The notes beneath the pieces are model-generated. The model did no database searches. It worked only from the letters and a program-made list of their open reading frames with translations, and was not told the DNA's origin. Shown in pieces: positions 9,850 to 18,565 of a stretch of DNA of 64,000 bases (position 1 is its first letter; the number at the start of each line of letters is the position of its first letter). The translations under genes were made by a program, and so were the position numbers. Origin of the DNA: Sphingomonas sp. PP-CC-1A-547 (GTDB taxonomy: Bacteria > Pseudomonadota > Alphaproteobacteria > Sphingomonadales > Sphingomonadaceae); assembly GCF_003610375.1 (NCBI RefSeq), contig NZ_RAPZ01000011.1:186001-250000 (forward strand). Reading direction: 5' to 3'.

Positions 9850-11394
9850 ATGGCAGCCCCCTCCGGCGCCGGTCCTGCCCCGCTCGTCGGCGGTTCGCTC
9901 GCCCTCACCGCGTTCGCGCTGGCGCTCGGCACGTTCATGCAGGTGCTCGACACGACGATCGCCAACGTTTCGCTCCCCACCATCGCCGGCAATCTCGGCG
10001 TATCGAGTGACAATTCGACCTGGATCGTCACGGCGTTTGCGGTCGCCAACGGAGTCGCGGTGCCGCTGACCGGGTGGCTGATGGGCCGGTTCGGCGTGGT
10101 GCGGACGTTCTGCGTTTCCGTCTTCCTGTTCACGATCGCGTCGTTCCTGTGCGGGATCGCATGGGATTTGCCGTCGCTGATCGGCTTCCGCATCCTCCAG
10201 GGCGCGGTATCCGGACCGATGATCCCGGGCAGCCAGGCTCTGCTGATCGCGATCTTCCCCGTCCATAAGCGCTCTACCGCGCTCGGCATCTGGTCGATGA
10301 CCACGCTGGTCGCGCCGATCATGGGGCCGATCCTCGGCGGCTACATCTCCGACAATTATCACTGGAGCTGGATTTTCCTGATCAACGTGCCGTTCGGGAT
10401 GTTCTGCGCGTTCGTGTGCTGGAACAAGCTCGGCAAGCGCGACACGCCGACGCGGAAGCTGCCGATCGACCAGGTCGGGCTGATCCTGCTGGTGATCTGG
10501 GTCGGTGCGCTGCAGATCGTGCTCGATCTCGGCAAGAACGACGACTGGTTCGCCGCCGACCGCATCGTCATCGCCGCGGTCGTCGCCGCGATCGGCTTTG
10601 TGGGCTGGATCATCTGGGAGCTGACCGACGCCAACCCGGCGGTGAACCTGTCGCTGTTCAAGAGCCGCAACTTCACCATCGGCACGATCGCGTTCTGCTT
10701 GGGCTATGCTGTGTTCTTCGCCAACACGCTGCTGCTGCCGCTCTGGTTGCAGACGCAGCTCGGCTACACCGCGACCTGGGCGGGGCTGGTCGCCGCACCA
10801 TCGGGCGCGGTGGCGGTGATCCTGACGCCGTTCGTCGCGCGACTGAGCGGCAAGATCGACGCGCGCATCCTCGCCACGGTGGCGTTCGCGTCGTTCGGCT
10901 ACTCCTATTACCTCCGCTCGGGCTATACGACGGGCGCGAGCTTCTACGATTTGATGCTGCCGCTGATGGTGCAGGGGATCGCGATGAGCACGTTCTTCCT
11001 CGCGATGCTGACGATCTCGCTCGACCGTATCCCGGCGGAGCGGCTGCCGTCGGCGACGGGCATCTCGAACTTTGCGCGCATAACCTCGGGCAGCTTCGCC
11101 GCGTCGATCATCACGACCGCCTGGGATCGCCGCGAGACGCTCCACCAGAGCCGGTTGTCGGAAGCGATCGGGACCGGTTCGCCCTACCAGATGGCGCAGG
11201 GTGCGCTGACGCGGATGGGGCTGACCGACGTGCAGGCGGCGGGTGCGATCACGCGGCAGATGGTGGCGCAGGCGTATCTGCTCGCGTCGACCGACCTGTT
11301 CCGCGTCTCGGCCTGGCTGTGCCTCGCGATGGTGATCATCGTCTGGTTCACGCGCCGCGCGAGCCCCCCGCAAGGCCCGATCGCAGCGGATTGA
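9850..11394 (+). CDS. emrB: DHA2-family MFS multidrug exporter (EmrB-like)
   Basis: About 514 residues with 14 predicted membrane helices, the DHA2/EmrB layout. The first helix carries FMQVLDTTIANVSLPTIAG, the motif D-type signature of this family, and motif A-like GRFGVVRTF follows between helices 2 and 3. I choose ATG 9850 (MAAPSGAGPAPLVGG) because the longer frame from 9811 runs into the repeat. It exports hydrophobic drugs by proton antiport together with the adaptor and NodT channel upstream. No clear terminator follows. Confidence 0.9.
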   Translation: MAAPSGAGPAPLVGGSLALTAFALALGTFMQVLDTTIANVSLPTIAGNLGVSSDNSTWIVTAFAVANGVAVPLTGWLMGRFGVVRTFCVSVFLFTIASFLCGIAWDLPSLIGFRILQGAVSGPMIPGSQALLIAIFPVHKRSTALGIWSMTTLVAPIMGPILGGYISDNYHWSWIFLINVPFGMFCAFVCWNKLGKRDTPTRKLPIDQVGLILLVIWVGALQIVLDLGKNDDWFAADRIVIAAVVAAIGFVGWIIWELTDANPAVNLSLFKSRNFTIGTIAFCLGYAVFFANTLLLPLWLQTQLGYTATWAGLVAAPSGAVAVILTPFVARLSGKIDARILATVAFASFGYSYYLRSGYTTGASFYDLMLPLMVQGIAMSTFFLAMLTISLDRIPAERLPSATGISNFARITSGSFAASIITTAWDRRETLHQSRLSEAIGTGSPYQMAQGALTRMGLTDVQAAGAITRQMVAQAYLLASTDLFRVSAWLCLAMVIIVWFTRRASPPQGPIAAD

Positions 11395-11527
11395 TCGCTC
11401 CGGTTGTCGTTTTCTTACCACAAGAGGGCCGTCGTACGATTGCCCGCTGATTGAAACGTTATCGCAACCACTTCGCCCCTAACGGTCGCTTTACCAGATA
11501 CCAACTGCCTGTGGGGGGCCAGCTACC

Positions 11528-11803
11528 ATGATGACCAAGAACACCGTTTTGCGGATCGCAGCCGCATGCCTTTTGTCGAGCGCGGCGCCAGCCTGGGCCG
11601 GTACGCCGACGACCTGCATACAGTCGATCAGCACGCCGCGCCTGGTCTGCGACGAAGGGGCGTGCGTGCGCGTCTCGGTCAAGGATTTGTGCGACGCCGT
11701 GCGCGCGTCCTATCCCGTCAAGCGCCGTGCCGTGAAGCCGATCCGCATCGACGACAACCCGGTCCGTACCGAACTGACGCTGCTGATCGCCAGCGTCAGC
11801 TAA
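11528..11803 (+). CDS. Small secreted hypothetical protein
   Basis: A 91-residue protein with a clear signal peptide (MTKNTVLRIAAACLLSSAAPAWAG, cleavage near AWA-G). The mature part of about 67 residues contains four cysteines (TTCIQ, LVCDEGACVRV, KDLCDAV), suggesting disulfide bonds in the periplasm. Family not recognised. A G-rich ribosome site (GGGGGG) lies about 9 nt upstream. Its stop overlaps the stop of the convergent lactonase-family gene by 3 bases. Confidence 0.75.
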   Translation: MMTKNTVLRIAAACLLSSAAPAWAGTPTTCIQSISTPRLVCDEGACVRVSVKDLCDAVRASYPVKRRAVKPIRIDDNPVRTELTLLIASVS

Positions 11804-12846
11804 GCGACGAAGGCATACGCGGCGCCGGGGACGTGCACCGCGAAGTCGGTCGGGGCGAGCGTCCCGTCCGGCAGGATATCGAGCATCGTCACGCGCTGAT
11901 CGCGTTCGTGGACGACGATCATTCGGTTTTCCTCTTCCAACACCATGAAGAAGCGCGGCGACACGCCTCCGCTGGCGATATGCTGGAGGAGGGTGGGATC
12001 GCCGCCTTCGTTCACCGCGAAGACCGCGATGCTGTCATGGCCGCGGTTGGAGACGTACAGGCGGTCGCCCGCGGCATTGGCACCGATGTGCGCGACGATG
12101 TTCGCGCCGTGCCAGCCTGCGGGGAGGGTCGATAGTGACATGCGGGGCTTCAGATCGCGACCTTGAACGTCGAGCGCGAGAAGCGTGCTGTCGAGTTCGC
12201 AGATAAGATACGCCGATCGTGGATGACGCTCTTGGAAAAACAGGTGGCGCGGTCCTGATCCAGGCACTGCCTTGAGTGCCGTGTGCGGCTCTCCGAGTGT
12301 TGCCCGTTCCGCGTCGAATGCGAACGCGAGCACTTCGTCGGTGCCTAGATCCGCAACATATAGGAATTGGTTGTCGAGACCAAACCCGACCCAGTGCGCG
12401 TGCGGCGATTGCTGGCGTTCGGGATCGGGGCCGCTGCCGTCATTGGCGTGCACCGTTGGCTGGCCGATCGGCAGGCCGCTCCGTGGATCCAGCCGAAACA
12501 GCGAGACGGTCCCGCTCGCGTAGTTCGCAACCGCGACGCAGGATCGCGTGCGATCCAGCGCGACGTGGCACGGCGCTGCGCCACCAACCGGGACGTGCGC
12601 TAGCCGGATCCAGCCCGAGGCGGTGCGACGGTGGACGCCGAGCGCGCCGTCGTCCTGCTCGTCCACTAGATAATGGAGATCGAACCGCGACGAATATGTG
12701 CCGAACGATGCGTTGCGTGCGTCCGCGTAGGGCGCGGCGACCGTGCCAATTTGATCAAGCGGATAGATGCCCATACCGCCTCCGCCGGCATAGGTGCCGA
12801 CCCAGAGGAATTTTGCGGTGTCGGGGTGGGGGTCGGGACGGGGCAT
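11800..12846 (-). CDS. Lactonase-family seven-bladed beta-propeller protein (Pgl-like)
   Basis: About 348 residues from MPRPDPHPDTAKFLWVGTYA; an upstream in-frame start would add 14 unlikely residues. Repeated propeller motifs are visible: FLWVGTYAGGGGMGIY at the start, APCHVALDRTRSCVAVANYA, GSGPRHLFFQERHPRSAYLI, ANAAGDRLYVSNRGHDSIAV. These match the 6-phosphogluconolactonase/lactonase propeller family (PF10282), in which members hydrolyse 6-phosphogluconolactone or other lactones. No signal peptide, so cytosolic. Its context (small unknown genes, no zwf/edd) does not confirm the pentose-phosphate role. Confidence 0.82.
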   Translation of the reverse strand: MPRPDPHPDTAKFLWVGTYAGGGGMGIYPLDQIGTVAAPYADARNASFGTYSSRFDLHYLVDEQDDGALGVHRRTASGWIRLAHVPVGGAAPCHVALDRTRSCVAVANYASGTVSLFRLDPRSGLPIGQPTVHANDGSGPDPERQQSPHAHWVGFGLDNQFLYVADLGTDEVLAFAFDAERATLGEPHTALKAVPGSGPRHLFFQERHPRSAYLICELDSTLLALDVQGRDLKPRMSLSTLPAGWHGANIVAHIGANAAGDRLYVSNRGHDSIAVFAVNEGGDPTLLQHIASGGVSPRFFMVLEEENRMIVVHERDQRVTMLDILPDGTLAPTDFAVHVPGAAYAFVA

Positions 12847-12894
12847 CCGTCGGCTTCTAGCCGCGGTCGGTGCTGCATCGCATCCCAATTCAGA

Positions 12895-13053
12895 TCAGCG
12901 CTCGATCAGCGCGACCAACTGCTCGCGGTACAGCAAAGCGAGTTCTTCGTGCATCCGCGCGATGATCGCGTTTGGCGCCTGAATCTCGAGCACGGACTGG
13001 TCGTCCATCCGGCGTTCGATCACGGAAGGGTGCGGGAGGAAATCCATTACCAT
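12895..13053 (-). CDS. Small hypothetical protein (50-52 aa)
   Basis: The frame reads M(VM)DFLPHPSVIERRMDDQSV... and ends LYREQLVALIER. Two in-frame ATGs (13053 and 13047) are possible. Predicted to be helical and charged, with natural codon use, in contrast to the arginine/proline-rich competing frames. Function unknown. It lies 48 bp upstream of the lactonase-family gene on the same strand and may be cotranscribed with it. Confidence 0.6.
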   Translation of the reverse strand: MVMDFLPHPSVIERRMDDQSVLEIQAPNAIIARMHEELALLYREQLVALIER

Positions 13054-13184
13054 GCTTTTGGCCGCACGATATTGCGGCCGGATTTCGCAACACGGTTAAT
13101 CTCGAAATCCTCCCCGGAAGGAGTGTGTTGCGGCAAAATTTCCGAAGGCTGGTATTGGCGTCGGCGTTGCCCTACCGCGGCGTC

Positions 13185-13442
13185 ATGGGCGATCTGGATA
13201 GACTGGTACCTTCGGGGATAATCGAGCAATGGGTCTATCACCTGCGACGACAGCGGTCGCGGGCGAGTGACGCGATCTGGCTGATAGACCAAGGGTTTAC
13301 CCTGCATGACGGGCAGGATGGTATCCCGTCGCACGACGCCACCGCGCGCTGGCGGGCGGAGCAGGAGACCGTGGTCGAGGAAGTGACCGCGTTGCTGGCG
13401 CTCTACGACAAGATCAACCTAGGCAAGGCCGACATCGCCTGA
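13185..13442 (+). CDS. Small hypothetical protein (85 aa)
   Basis: From ATG 13185 the product is MGDLDRLVPSGIIEQWVYHL... ending YDKINLGKADIA. The frame stays open upstream to 12972, but that part has unnatural composition and overlaps the opposing 50-aa gene, so the short form is preferred. Soluble, mixed helical; a Trp/Asp-rich middle (SDAIWLIDQGFTLHDGQDG). No known family recognised and no strong ribosome site, so the start is uncertain. Confidence 0.55.
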   Translation: MGDLDRLVPSGIIEQWVYHLRRQRSRASDAIWLIDQGFTLHDGQDGIPSHDATARWRAEQETVVEEVTALLALYDKINLGKADIA

Positions 13443-13463
13443 CATTCCCGGTCGGATGGGCTG

Positions 13464-13739
13464 CTATCCGGCATCACCGTAGCTCCGGCGGATCATGTCG
13501 CCGGTCTGCTCCAGCGACGAGCTTTGCGGTGGTTCGGCATCCGGCATTTCGGCGACCAGTTCGGCGGTCGCCGCGAGTTGAAGATGTCGCTCGCTCAGGA
13601 CCCGATGCGCGGTATAGGCCGCGTCCGAGCGGGCTGAAACGGCAAGTACCCGTTCCTGCGCAGCCCGGTCTTCATGATACGTGGCCCGATCACGCCACGC
13701 TGCGGCGTTCGTATCCGTCTGTGCGATGTCGTCGGTCAT
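13464..13739 (-). CDS. Hypothetical protein (91 aa), helical
   Basis: MTDDIAQTDTNAAAWRDRAT... is hydrophilic and predicted almost wholly helical (YHEDRAAQERVLAVSARSDA, HLQLAATAELVAEM), with a disordered C-terminal tail. It resembles small coiled proteins of unknown function. Convergent with the 85-aa gene, 21 bp between stops; about 90 bp downstream of the RND channel gene on the same strand. Confidence 0.65.
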   Translation of the reverse strand: MTDDIAQTDTNAAAWRDRATYHEDRAAQERVLAVSARSDAAYTAHRVLSERHLQLAATAELVAEMPDAEPPQSSSLEQTGDMIRRSYGDAG

Positions 13740-13830
13740 ACTGCATTCCGCCAGATGTCAAACTTGATCTATCTTAGTCGCTCCTTACACCATTATGTTT
13801 GTTAACGTATCGTTTCTGGCTGCATCTACC

Positions 13831-15243
13831 TCATGCGGCGGGGCGGCTCGGCGCCTGCCAGCCACCACCCAGCGCACGGAACAGGTCTACTTGCGCCCCC
13901 GCGATCCGCGAGTCGGCGGCGGCGAGGTCCGTGTCCGTGTCGGCCAGCGTCCGTTCGGCGTCGAGGACGTCGAGGAAGTCGATCTGGCCTTCGCGCTGGC
14001 GGGCGCGGGTGATGCGGGCGGCGGTGGCGGCGTTGTCGTGCGCGGACTGTAGCTGCGTGCGGCGATCGAGTTCGCGGGCGTAGTTGGACAGCGCGGTCTC
14101 GGTTTCCTCGAGTGCGGTGAGGACGCTGCCGTCGAAATTGGCGAGTGCGCCACGCGAGTCCGCTTCGGCGCCGGCGATGCGCGCACGGGCGGCGGACTGG
14201 TTGAGCGACCAGTTGAGGAGCGGACCTAGCAGCCAGCGGATTGGGCCGCCGGTGAAGATGTCGCCGACGCTAAGCGCGGTCGAGCCGATCGATCCGCCGA
14301 GCGAGATCTGCGGGTAGAGCTGCGAGGTCTGCACGCCGATCCGCGCGGTTGCCGCCGCAAGCCGGCGTTCGGCGGCGTGGACGTCTGGGCGGCGGGCGAG
14401 CAGCGCCGCACCGTCGCCGATTGGGATCGGCTGGTCGAGGCGCGGCGTGGTGGTGCGGGCGCCGGCGGTTGCGGGCAGATCCTGCGGGGTGCGGCCGGTG
14501 AGCGTGGCGAGGCGGAAGAGTGCGGCCTGGCGCTCGGCTTCGATCTGCGGGATGTTGGCGGCGCGCTGATCGCGCAGGGCTGCGATGCGGACCTGGTCGA
14601 GGCGGGCTGCACGACCGGCGTCGACGCGTTTGCCGGTCAGCGTGTTCGACTTGTCGAGCAGGTCGACGATCCGACGGGCGACGGCGAGACGTTCGGCGGA
14701 CGACGCTGCATCGACATAGGCGCGGGTGGTGGCGGCGACGATCGAGACGCGGACGGCGTCCGTATCCGCCTGCGCGGCGCCGACGTCATCGCGGGCGGCT
14801 TCGACGTTGCGGCGGACTCGGCCGGCGAGATCGACTTCGTAGCTGACGTCTAGGCCGACGTCGTAGGTGGCACGCTCGCGGTCGAGACCGGGCAGGTTCT
14901 GGAGTTGCGAGGTGCGAGCGTAGTTGCCGCTCGCGCCTGCGTTCACCTGCGGCTCGCGGTCGGTCTTCGCGCCGCGCAGGGAGGCGCGGGCGCTGTCGAG
15001 CCGCGCGACGGCAACGCGCAGGTCGGTGTTCGCTGCGAGCGCGTCCGCGACGAGGCCGTCGAGGACCGGGTCGCGGTACATCCGCCACCAGTCGTTGTCG
15101 GGCGCCGTGGTTACGATGGCAGCGTTCGCGGTAACGAACGATGCCGCCGCCTTGGGTGGGGTGATCGGCGCGACATAGTCGGGACCGGCGGCGCACGCGG
15201 CGAGCGTCAGCGCCGAGAGGCTCGCGAGGAGGGCGGACTTCAT
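13831..15243 (-). CDS. RND efflux outer-membrane lipoprotein (OprM/NodT family)
   Basis: 470 residues from MKSALLASLSALTLAAC; lipobox LAAC places the lipidated Cys at 17. The opening AGPDYVAPITPP and DNDWWRMYRDPVLDGLVADA are hallmarks of OprM/NodT efflux channels, and two repeats of coiled-coil helices follow. It would be the outer-membrane duct of the RND pump whose gene ends 10 bp upstream. A longer frame to 15333 overlaps the pump coding region and is rejected. Last gene of the TetR-controlled operon. Confidence 0.93.
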   Translation of the reverse strand: MKSALLASLSALTLAACAAGPDYVAPITPPKAAASFVTANAAIVTTAPDNDWWRMYRDPVLDGLVADALAANTDLRVAVARLDSARASLRGAKTDREPQVNAGASGNYARTSQLQNLPGLDRERATYDVGLDVSYEVDLAGRVRRNVEAARDDVGAAQADTDAVRVSIVAATTRAYVDAASSAERLAVARRIVDLLDKSNTLTGKRVDAGRAARLDQVRIAALRDQRAANIPQIEAERQAALFRLATLTGRTPQDLPATAGARTTTPRLDQPIPIGDGAALLARRPDVHAAERRLAAATARIGVQTSQLYPQISLGGSIGSTALSVGDIFTGGPIRWLLGPLLNWSLNQSAARARIAGAEADSRGALANFDGSVLTALEETETALSNYARELDRRTQLQSAHDNAATAARITRARQREGQIDFLDVLDAERTLADTDTDLAAADSRIAGAQVDLFRALGGGWQAPSRPAA

Positions 15244-15253
15244 GATGCTGGTC

Positions 15254-18200
15254 CTATTCGGCTGGCTGAAGAGTCGCGGCGGGGGCTGGGCGGCGGCGTT
15301 CGAACCGCAGCGCCAGCGCTCGCGCGACGACATAGAAGGTGGGGGTGAAGAGCAGCCCGAACCCGGTCACGCCGATCATCCCGAAGAACACCGCGGTTCC
15401 GAGCGCCTGGCGGAGTTCGGCACCCGCACCGGTCGCGATCACCAGCGGCACCGCGCCGAGGATGAACGCGAAGCTCGTCATCAGGATCGGCCGCAACCGG
15501 TCCTTCGCCGCGCGTACTGCGGCCTCGACCGGGGTGAGGCCATCCTGTTCCTCGGCCTGCTTGGCGAACTCCACGACCAAGATCGCGTTTTTCGCGGCCA
15601 GCGCAATCAGCACGACCAGGCCGATCTGTGTGAGGACGTTGTTGTCCATACCCCGCAGGTTCACGCCGGTCATCGCTGCGAGCAGGCACATCGGCACGAT
15701 CAGGATGATCGCGAGCGGCAACGTCAGGCTCTCGTACTGCGCGGCGAGCACGAGGAAGACGAACACCACCGCCATGCCGAAGACGAGCGCGGCGGTGCTG
15801 CCGGCTGCCTTCTGCTGATAGGCGATGCCGGTCCATTCATGCGCGTAGCCTGCCGGGAGCGACGCATCGGCGAGCTTCTCCATCGCGACCAGCGACTGGC
15901 CCGAGGAATAGCCCTTGGCAGTGTCGCCATCGACCTCGACCGCGGGGAAGAGGTTGTAGCGGACCACGCGGTACGGTCCGGTCTTGTCCTTGAACGTCGA
16001 GACCGAGCCGACCGGGACCATCTGGCCCGAGTTCGAGCGCGTCTTCAGATTGGCAATGTCCGCGGTGGTGTTGCGGAACGGCGCATCGGCCTGCGCCGTG
16101 ACCCGGTAGGTGCGGCCCAGCAGGTTGAAGTCGTTGACGAACGCCGAGCCGAGATAGACCTGCAACGCTTCGAACACGCGCTCGGGTGGAACGCCCAAGA
16201 GGTTGGCCTTGGCGCGGTCGACGTCGGCAAAGATGCGCGGCGTGGCGGTGTCGAAGAACGTGTAGATCTGGGCGAGACCCTTGGTCTGGTTCGCCTGGCC
16301 GATCAGTGCGTACGACGTCTTGCCGAGGTCGGCGTAACCGTGGCCGCCCTGATCCTGCACCATCAGGCGATAGCCGCCGGCGGAACCGATGCCCTGGATC
16401 AGCGGTGGCGGGACGATCAGCAGCCGCGCTTCGGTGATGTCGCCGGTCGCCTTCTGCGATTCCGCCATGATGCTGGCGAGGGTGACGCCGAGCTTCTTGC
16501 GCTCCTCGAAGCTCTTCAGCGGGATGTACGCGGCGGCCGAGTTGGGGGCGAGCGTCTGCGAGGGGCCGTCGAAGCCCGCGAGCATGACCGCGCCCTTGAC
16601 GCCGGCGAGCGGCAGGATGCGTTTCGCGACCTTCTGCATCACTGCATCGGTGCGCTCGACCGACGAGCCCGGCGGAAGCTGGATGACGGTCAGGAAGTAG
16701 CCCTGGTCCTGCGCGGGGACGAAGCCCGACGGGGTGATCGTGAACACCCCGACCGTGACCGCGATCAGCGCGGCATAGGCGATCATCATCCGGCGCGGCG
16801 CGGTTACTAGGCGCGCGGTGAGGCGGGCATAGCTGTCGCTCATCCGCTCGAACCCGCGGTTGAAGGCATCGCCGGCACGTCGCACGGTACGGGTCAGGCG
16901 GTTGCCGGAGTCGGCGGGGGCGGTCGGCTTGAGCAGCATCGCGGCGAGCGCTGGCGACAGCGTCAGCGAGATAAGCAGCGAGATGATCGTCGCGGTCGAG
17001 ATCGTCACCGCGAACTGGCGGTAGAATGCGCCGGAGAGGCCGGTGAGGAACACGGTCGGGATGAACACCGCGCACAGCACGAGCACGATCGCGACGAGCG
17101 CGCCCGACACTTCGTCCATCGACGTGCGCGCCGCCTCCAAGGGGGAGAGCCCGTGCTCGAGGTTGCGCTCGACATTCTCGACCACGACGATCGCGTCATC
17201 GACGACGATGCCGATCGCGAGGACGAGGCCGAAGAGCGACAGGTTGTTGAGGCTGTACCCGGCGGCGGCGAGCACCGCGAAGGTGCCGATCAGCGAGACC
17301 GGGATCGCCACGATCGGGATGATCGCTGCGCGCCACTTCTGCAGGAAGACGAGGATGACAAGCACGACGAGGACCATCGCTTCGAAGAGCGTGTGCTTCA
17401 CCGCGTCGATCGACTGCGCGATGAACTCGGTCGGGTTGTAGATGACCTTGTATTCGAGGCCCTTGGGGAAGCGCTTCGACATCGACTCCATCTCGGCGGT
17501 GACGGCCTGCGCCGCGCCGAGCGCGTTCGAGCCGGGCCGCTGGAAGACCGCGGCGATGACCGTGGGCTTGCCGCTGAGATAGGTATTCGCGCCGTAATCC
17601 TGCGCGCCGAGTTCGACACGCGCGACGTCCGAGACGCGGACCTGGCGGCCTTGCGCGTCGGTGCGGATGACGACGTCGGCGAACTGCTTGGGATCGGTCA
17701 GGCGACCCTGCGTCTCGACGTTGAGCTGGAACGCGCTGTTGCCCTTGTCGTAGGGCGGCTGGCCGAGCGTGCCGGCGGCGACCTGGACGTTCTGCGCACG
17801 CAACGCCGCGACGATCTCGCCGGCGGTGAGGTCGAGTGCGGCGGCACGGCCGGGATCGATCCAGATGCGCATCGAATAGTCGCGTGCGCCGAACAGCTGC
17901 ACGTCGCCGACGCCGTCGATGCGGCTGAGGCGATCGCGAACCTGCGTCAGCGCGTAGTTGGAGATATAGCCGCGATCGAGCGAGTTGTCGGGCGAGACGA
18001 GGTTGACCACCATCAGGAAGTCAGGCGACGTCTTGCGCGTCACCACGCCGAGACGCTGGACGTCCTCGGGCAAACGGGGAACGGCGACCGCGACGCGGTT
18101 CTGGACGAGCACCTGCGCGGCGTCGAGATTGGTGCCGATCTTGAAGGTGACGGTGATCGTCACCTTGCCGTCGCCGGTCGATTGCGACGACTGGTACAGC

Positions 18201-18430
18201 ATGTTGTCGACGCCGTTGATCTCCTGCTCGATCGGCGCGGCGACGGTCTCGGCGACCGTCTCGGCGGAGGCGCCGGGATAGGTCGCGCTGACCGTGACGG
18301 TGGGGGGGACGATGTCGGGATATTGCGACACCGGCAGCGTCATGTAGGCGATCGCACCGACGATCGTGATGATCACCGCGATCACGCCTGCGAAGATCGG
18401 CCGGGTGATGAAGAAGCGCGAGAAGCGCAT
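15254..18430 (-). CDS. RND multidrug efflux permease (HAE1, AcrB/MexB-like)
   Basis: 1058 residues, normal for HAE1 permeases. The start MRFSRFFITRPIFAGVIAVI follows GAGGAAA. Features seen: first membrane helix; VSATYPGASAETVAETVAAPIEQEINGVDN (porter-domain start); membrane helix 4 with GLVLAIGIVVDDAIVVVENVE, holding the paired Asp residues needed for proton relay; SPALAAMLLKP; and C-terminal LIALAAKNAILVVEFAK. It takes substrates from periplasm or membrane and drives export by proton motive force with the adaptor and channel on either side of it. Preceded by a family A repeat pair that separates it from the adaptor gene. Confidence 0.96.
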   Translation of the reverse strand: MRFSRFFITRPIFAGVIAVIITIVGAIAYMTLPVSQYPDIVPPTVTVSATYPGASAETVAETVAAPIEQEINGVDNMLYQSSQSTGDGKVTITVTFKIGTNLDAAQVLVQNRVAVAVPRLPEDVQRLGVVTRKTSPDFLMVVNLVSPDNSLDRGYISNYALTQVRDRLSRIDGVGDVQLFGARDYSMRIWIDPGRAAALDLTAGEIVAALRAQNVQVAAGTLGQPPYDKGNSAFQLNVETQGRLTDPKQFADVVIRTDAQGRQVRVSDVARVELGAQDYGANTYLSGKPTVIAAVFQRPGSNALGAAQAVTAEMESMSKRFPKGLEYKVIYNPTEFIAQSIDAVKHTLFEAMVLVVLVILVFLQKWRAAIIPIVAIPVSLIGTFAVLAAAGYSLNNLSLFGLVLAIGIVVDDAIVVVENVERNLEHGLSPLEAARTSMDEVSGALVAIVLVLCAVFIPTVFLTGLSGAFYRQFAVTISTATIISLLISLTLSPALAAMLLKPTAPADSGNRLTRTVRRAGDAFNRGFERMSDSYARLTARLVTAPRRMMIAYAALIAVTVGVFTITPSGFVPAQDQGYFLTVIQLPPGSSVERTDAVMQKVAKRILPLAGVKGAVMLAGFDGPSQTLAPNSAAAYIPLKSFEERKKLGVTLASIMAESQKATGDITEARLLIVPPPLIQGIGSAGGYRLMVQDQGGHGYADLGKTSYALIGQANQTKGLAQIYTFFDTATPRIFADVDRAKANLLGVPPERVFEALQVYLGSAFVNDFNLLGRTYRVTAQADAPFRNTTADIANLKTRSNSGQMVPVGSVSTFKDKTGPYRVVRYNLFPAVEVDGDTAKGYSSGQSLVAMEKLADASLPAGYAHEWTGIAYQQKAAGSTAALVFGMAVVFVFLVLAAQYESLTLPLAIILIVPMCLLAAMTGVNLRGMDNNVLTQIGLVVLIALAAKNAILVVEFAKQAEEQDGLTPVEAAVRAAKDRLRPILMTSFAFILGAVPLVIATGAGAELRQALGTAVFFGMIGVTGFGLLFTPTFYVVARALALRFERRRPAPAATLQPAE

Positions 18431-18470
18431 GGGAATTTCCTCGGTAGAGGGGCGCGGGCACACACCAACA

Positions 18471-18561
18471 CCACCCCGGCGGAGGCCGGGGCCCAATTGG
18501 GCGAACCGCAGTGATTAAGTCGAAACGCTATCCCAATTGGGCCCCGGCCTTCGCCGGGGTG
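18471..18561. repeat. Inverted pair of family A repeats
   Basis: CCACCCCGGCGGAGGCCGGG... and the inverted copy CCCAATTGGGCCCCGGCCTT... bracket about 30 bp. It sits in the 135-bp spacer between adaptor and permease genes of one operon; the same doublet type occurs at 9707 and 24276. Confidence 0.85.
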
Positions 18562-18565
18562 GCGT

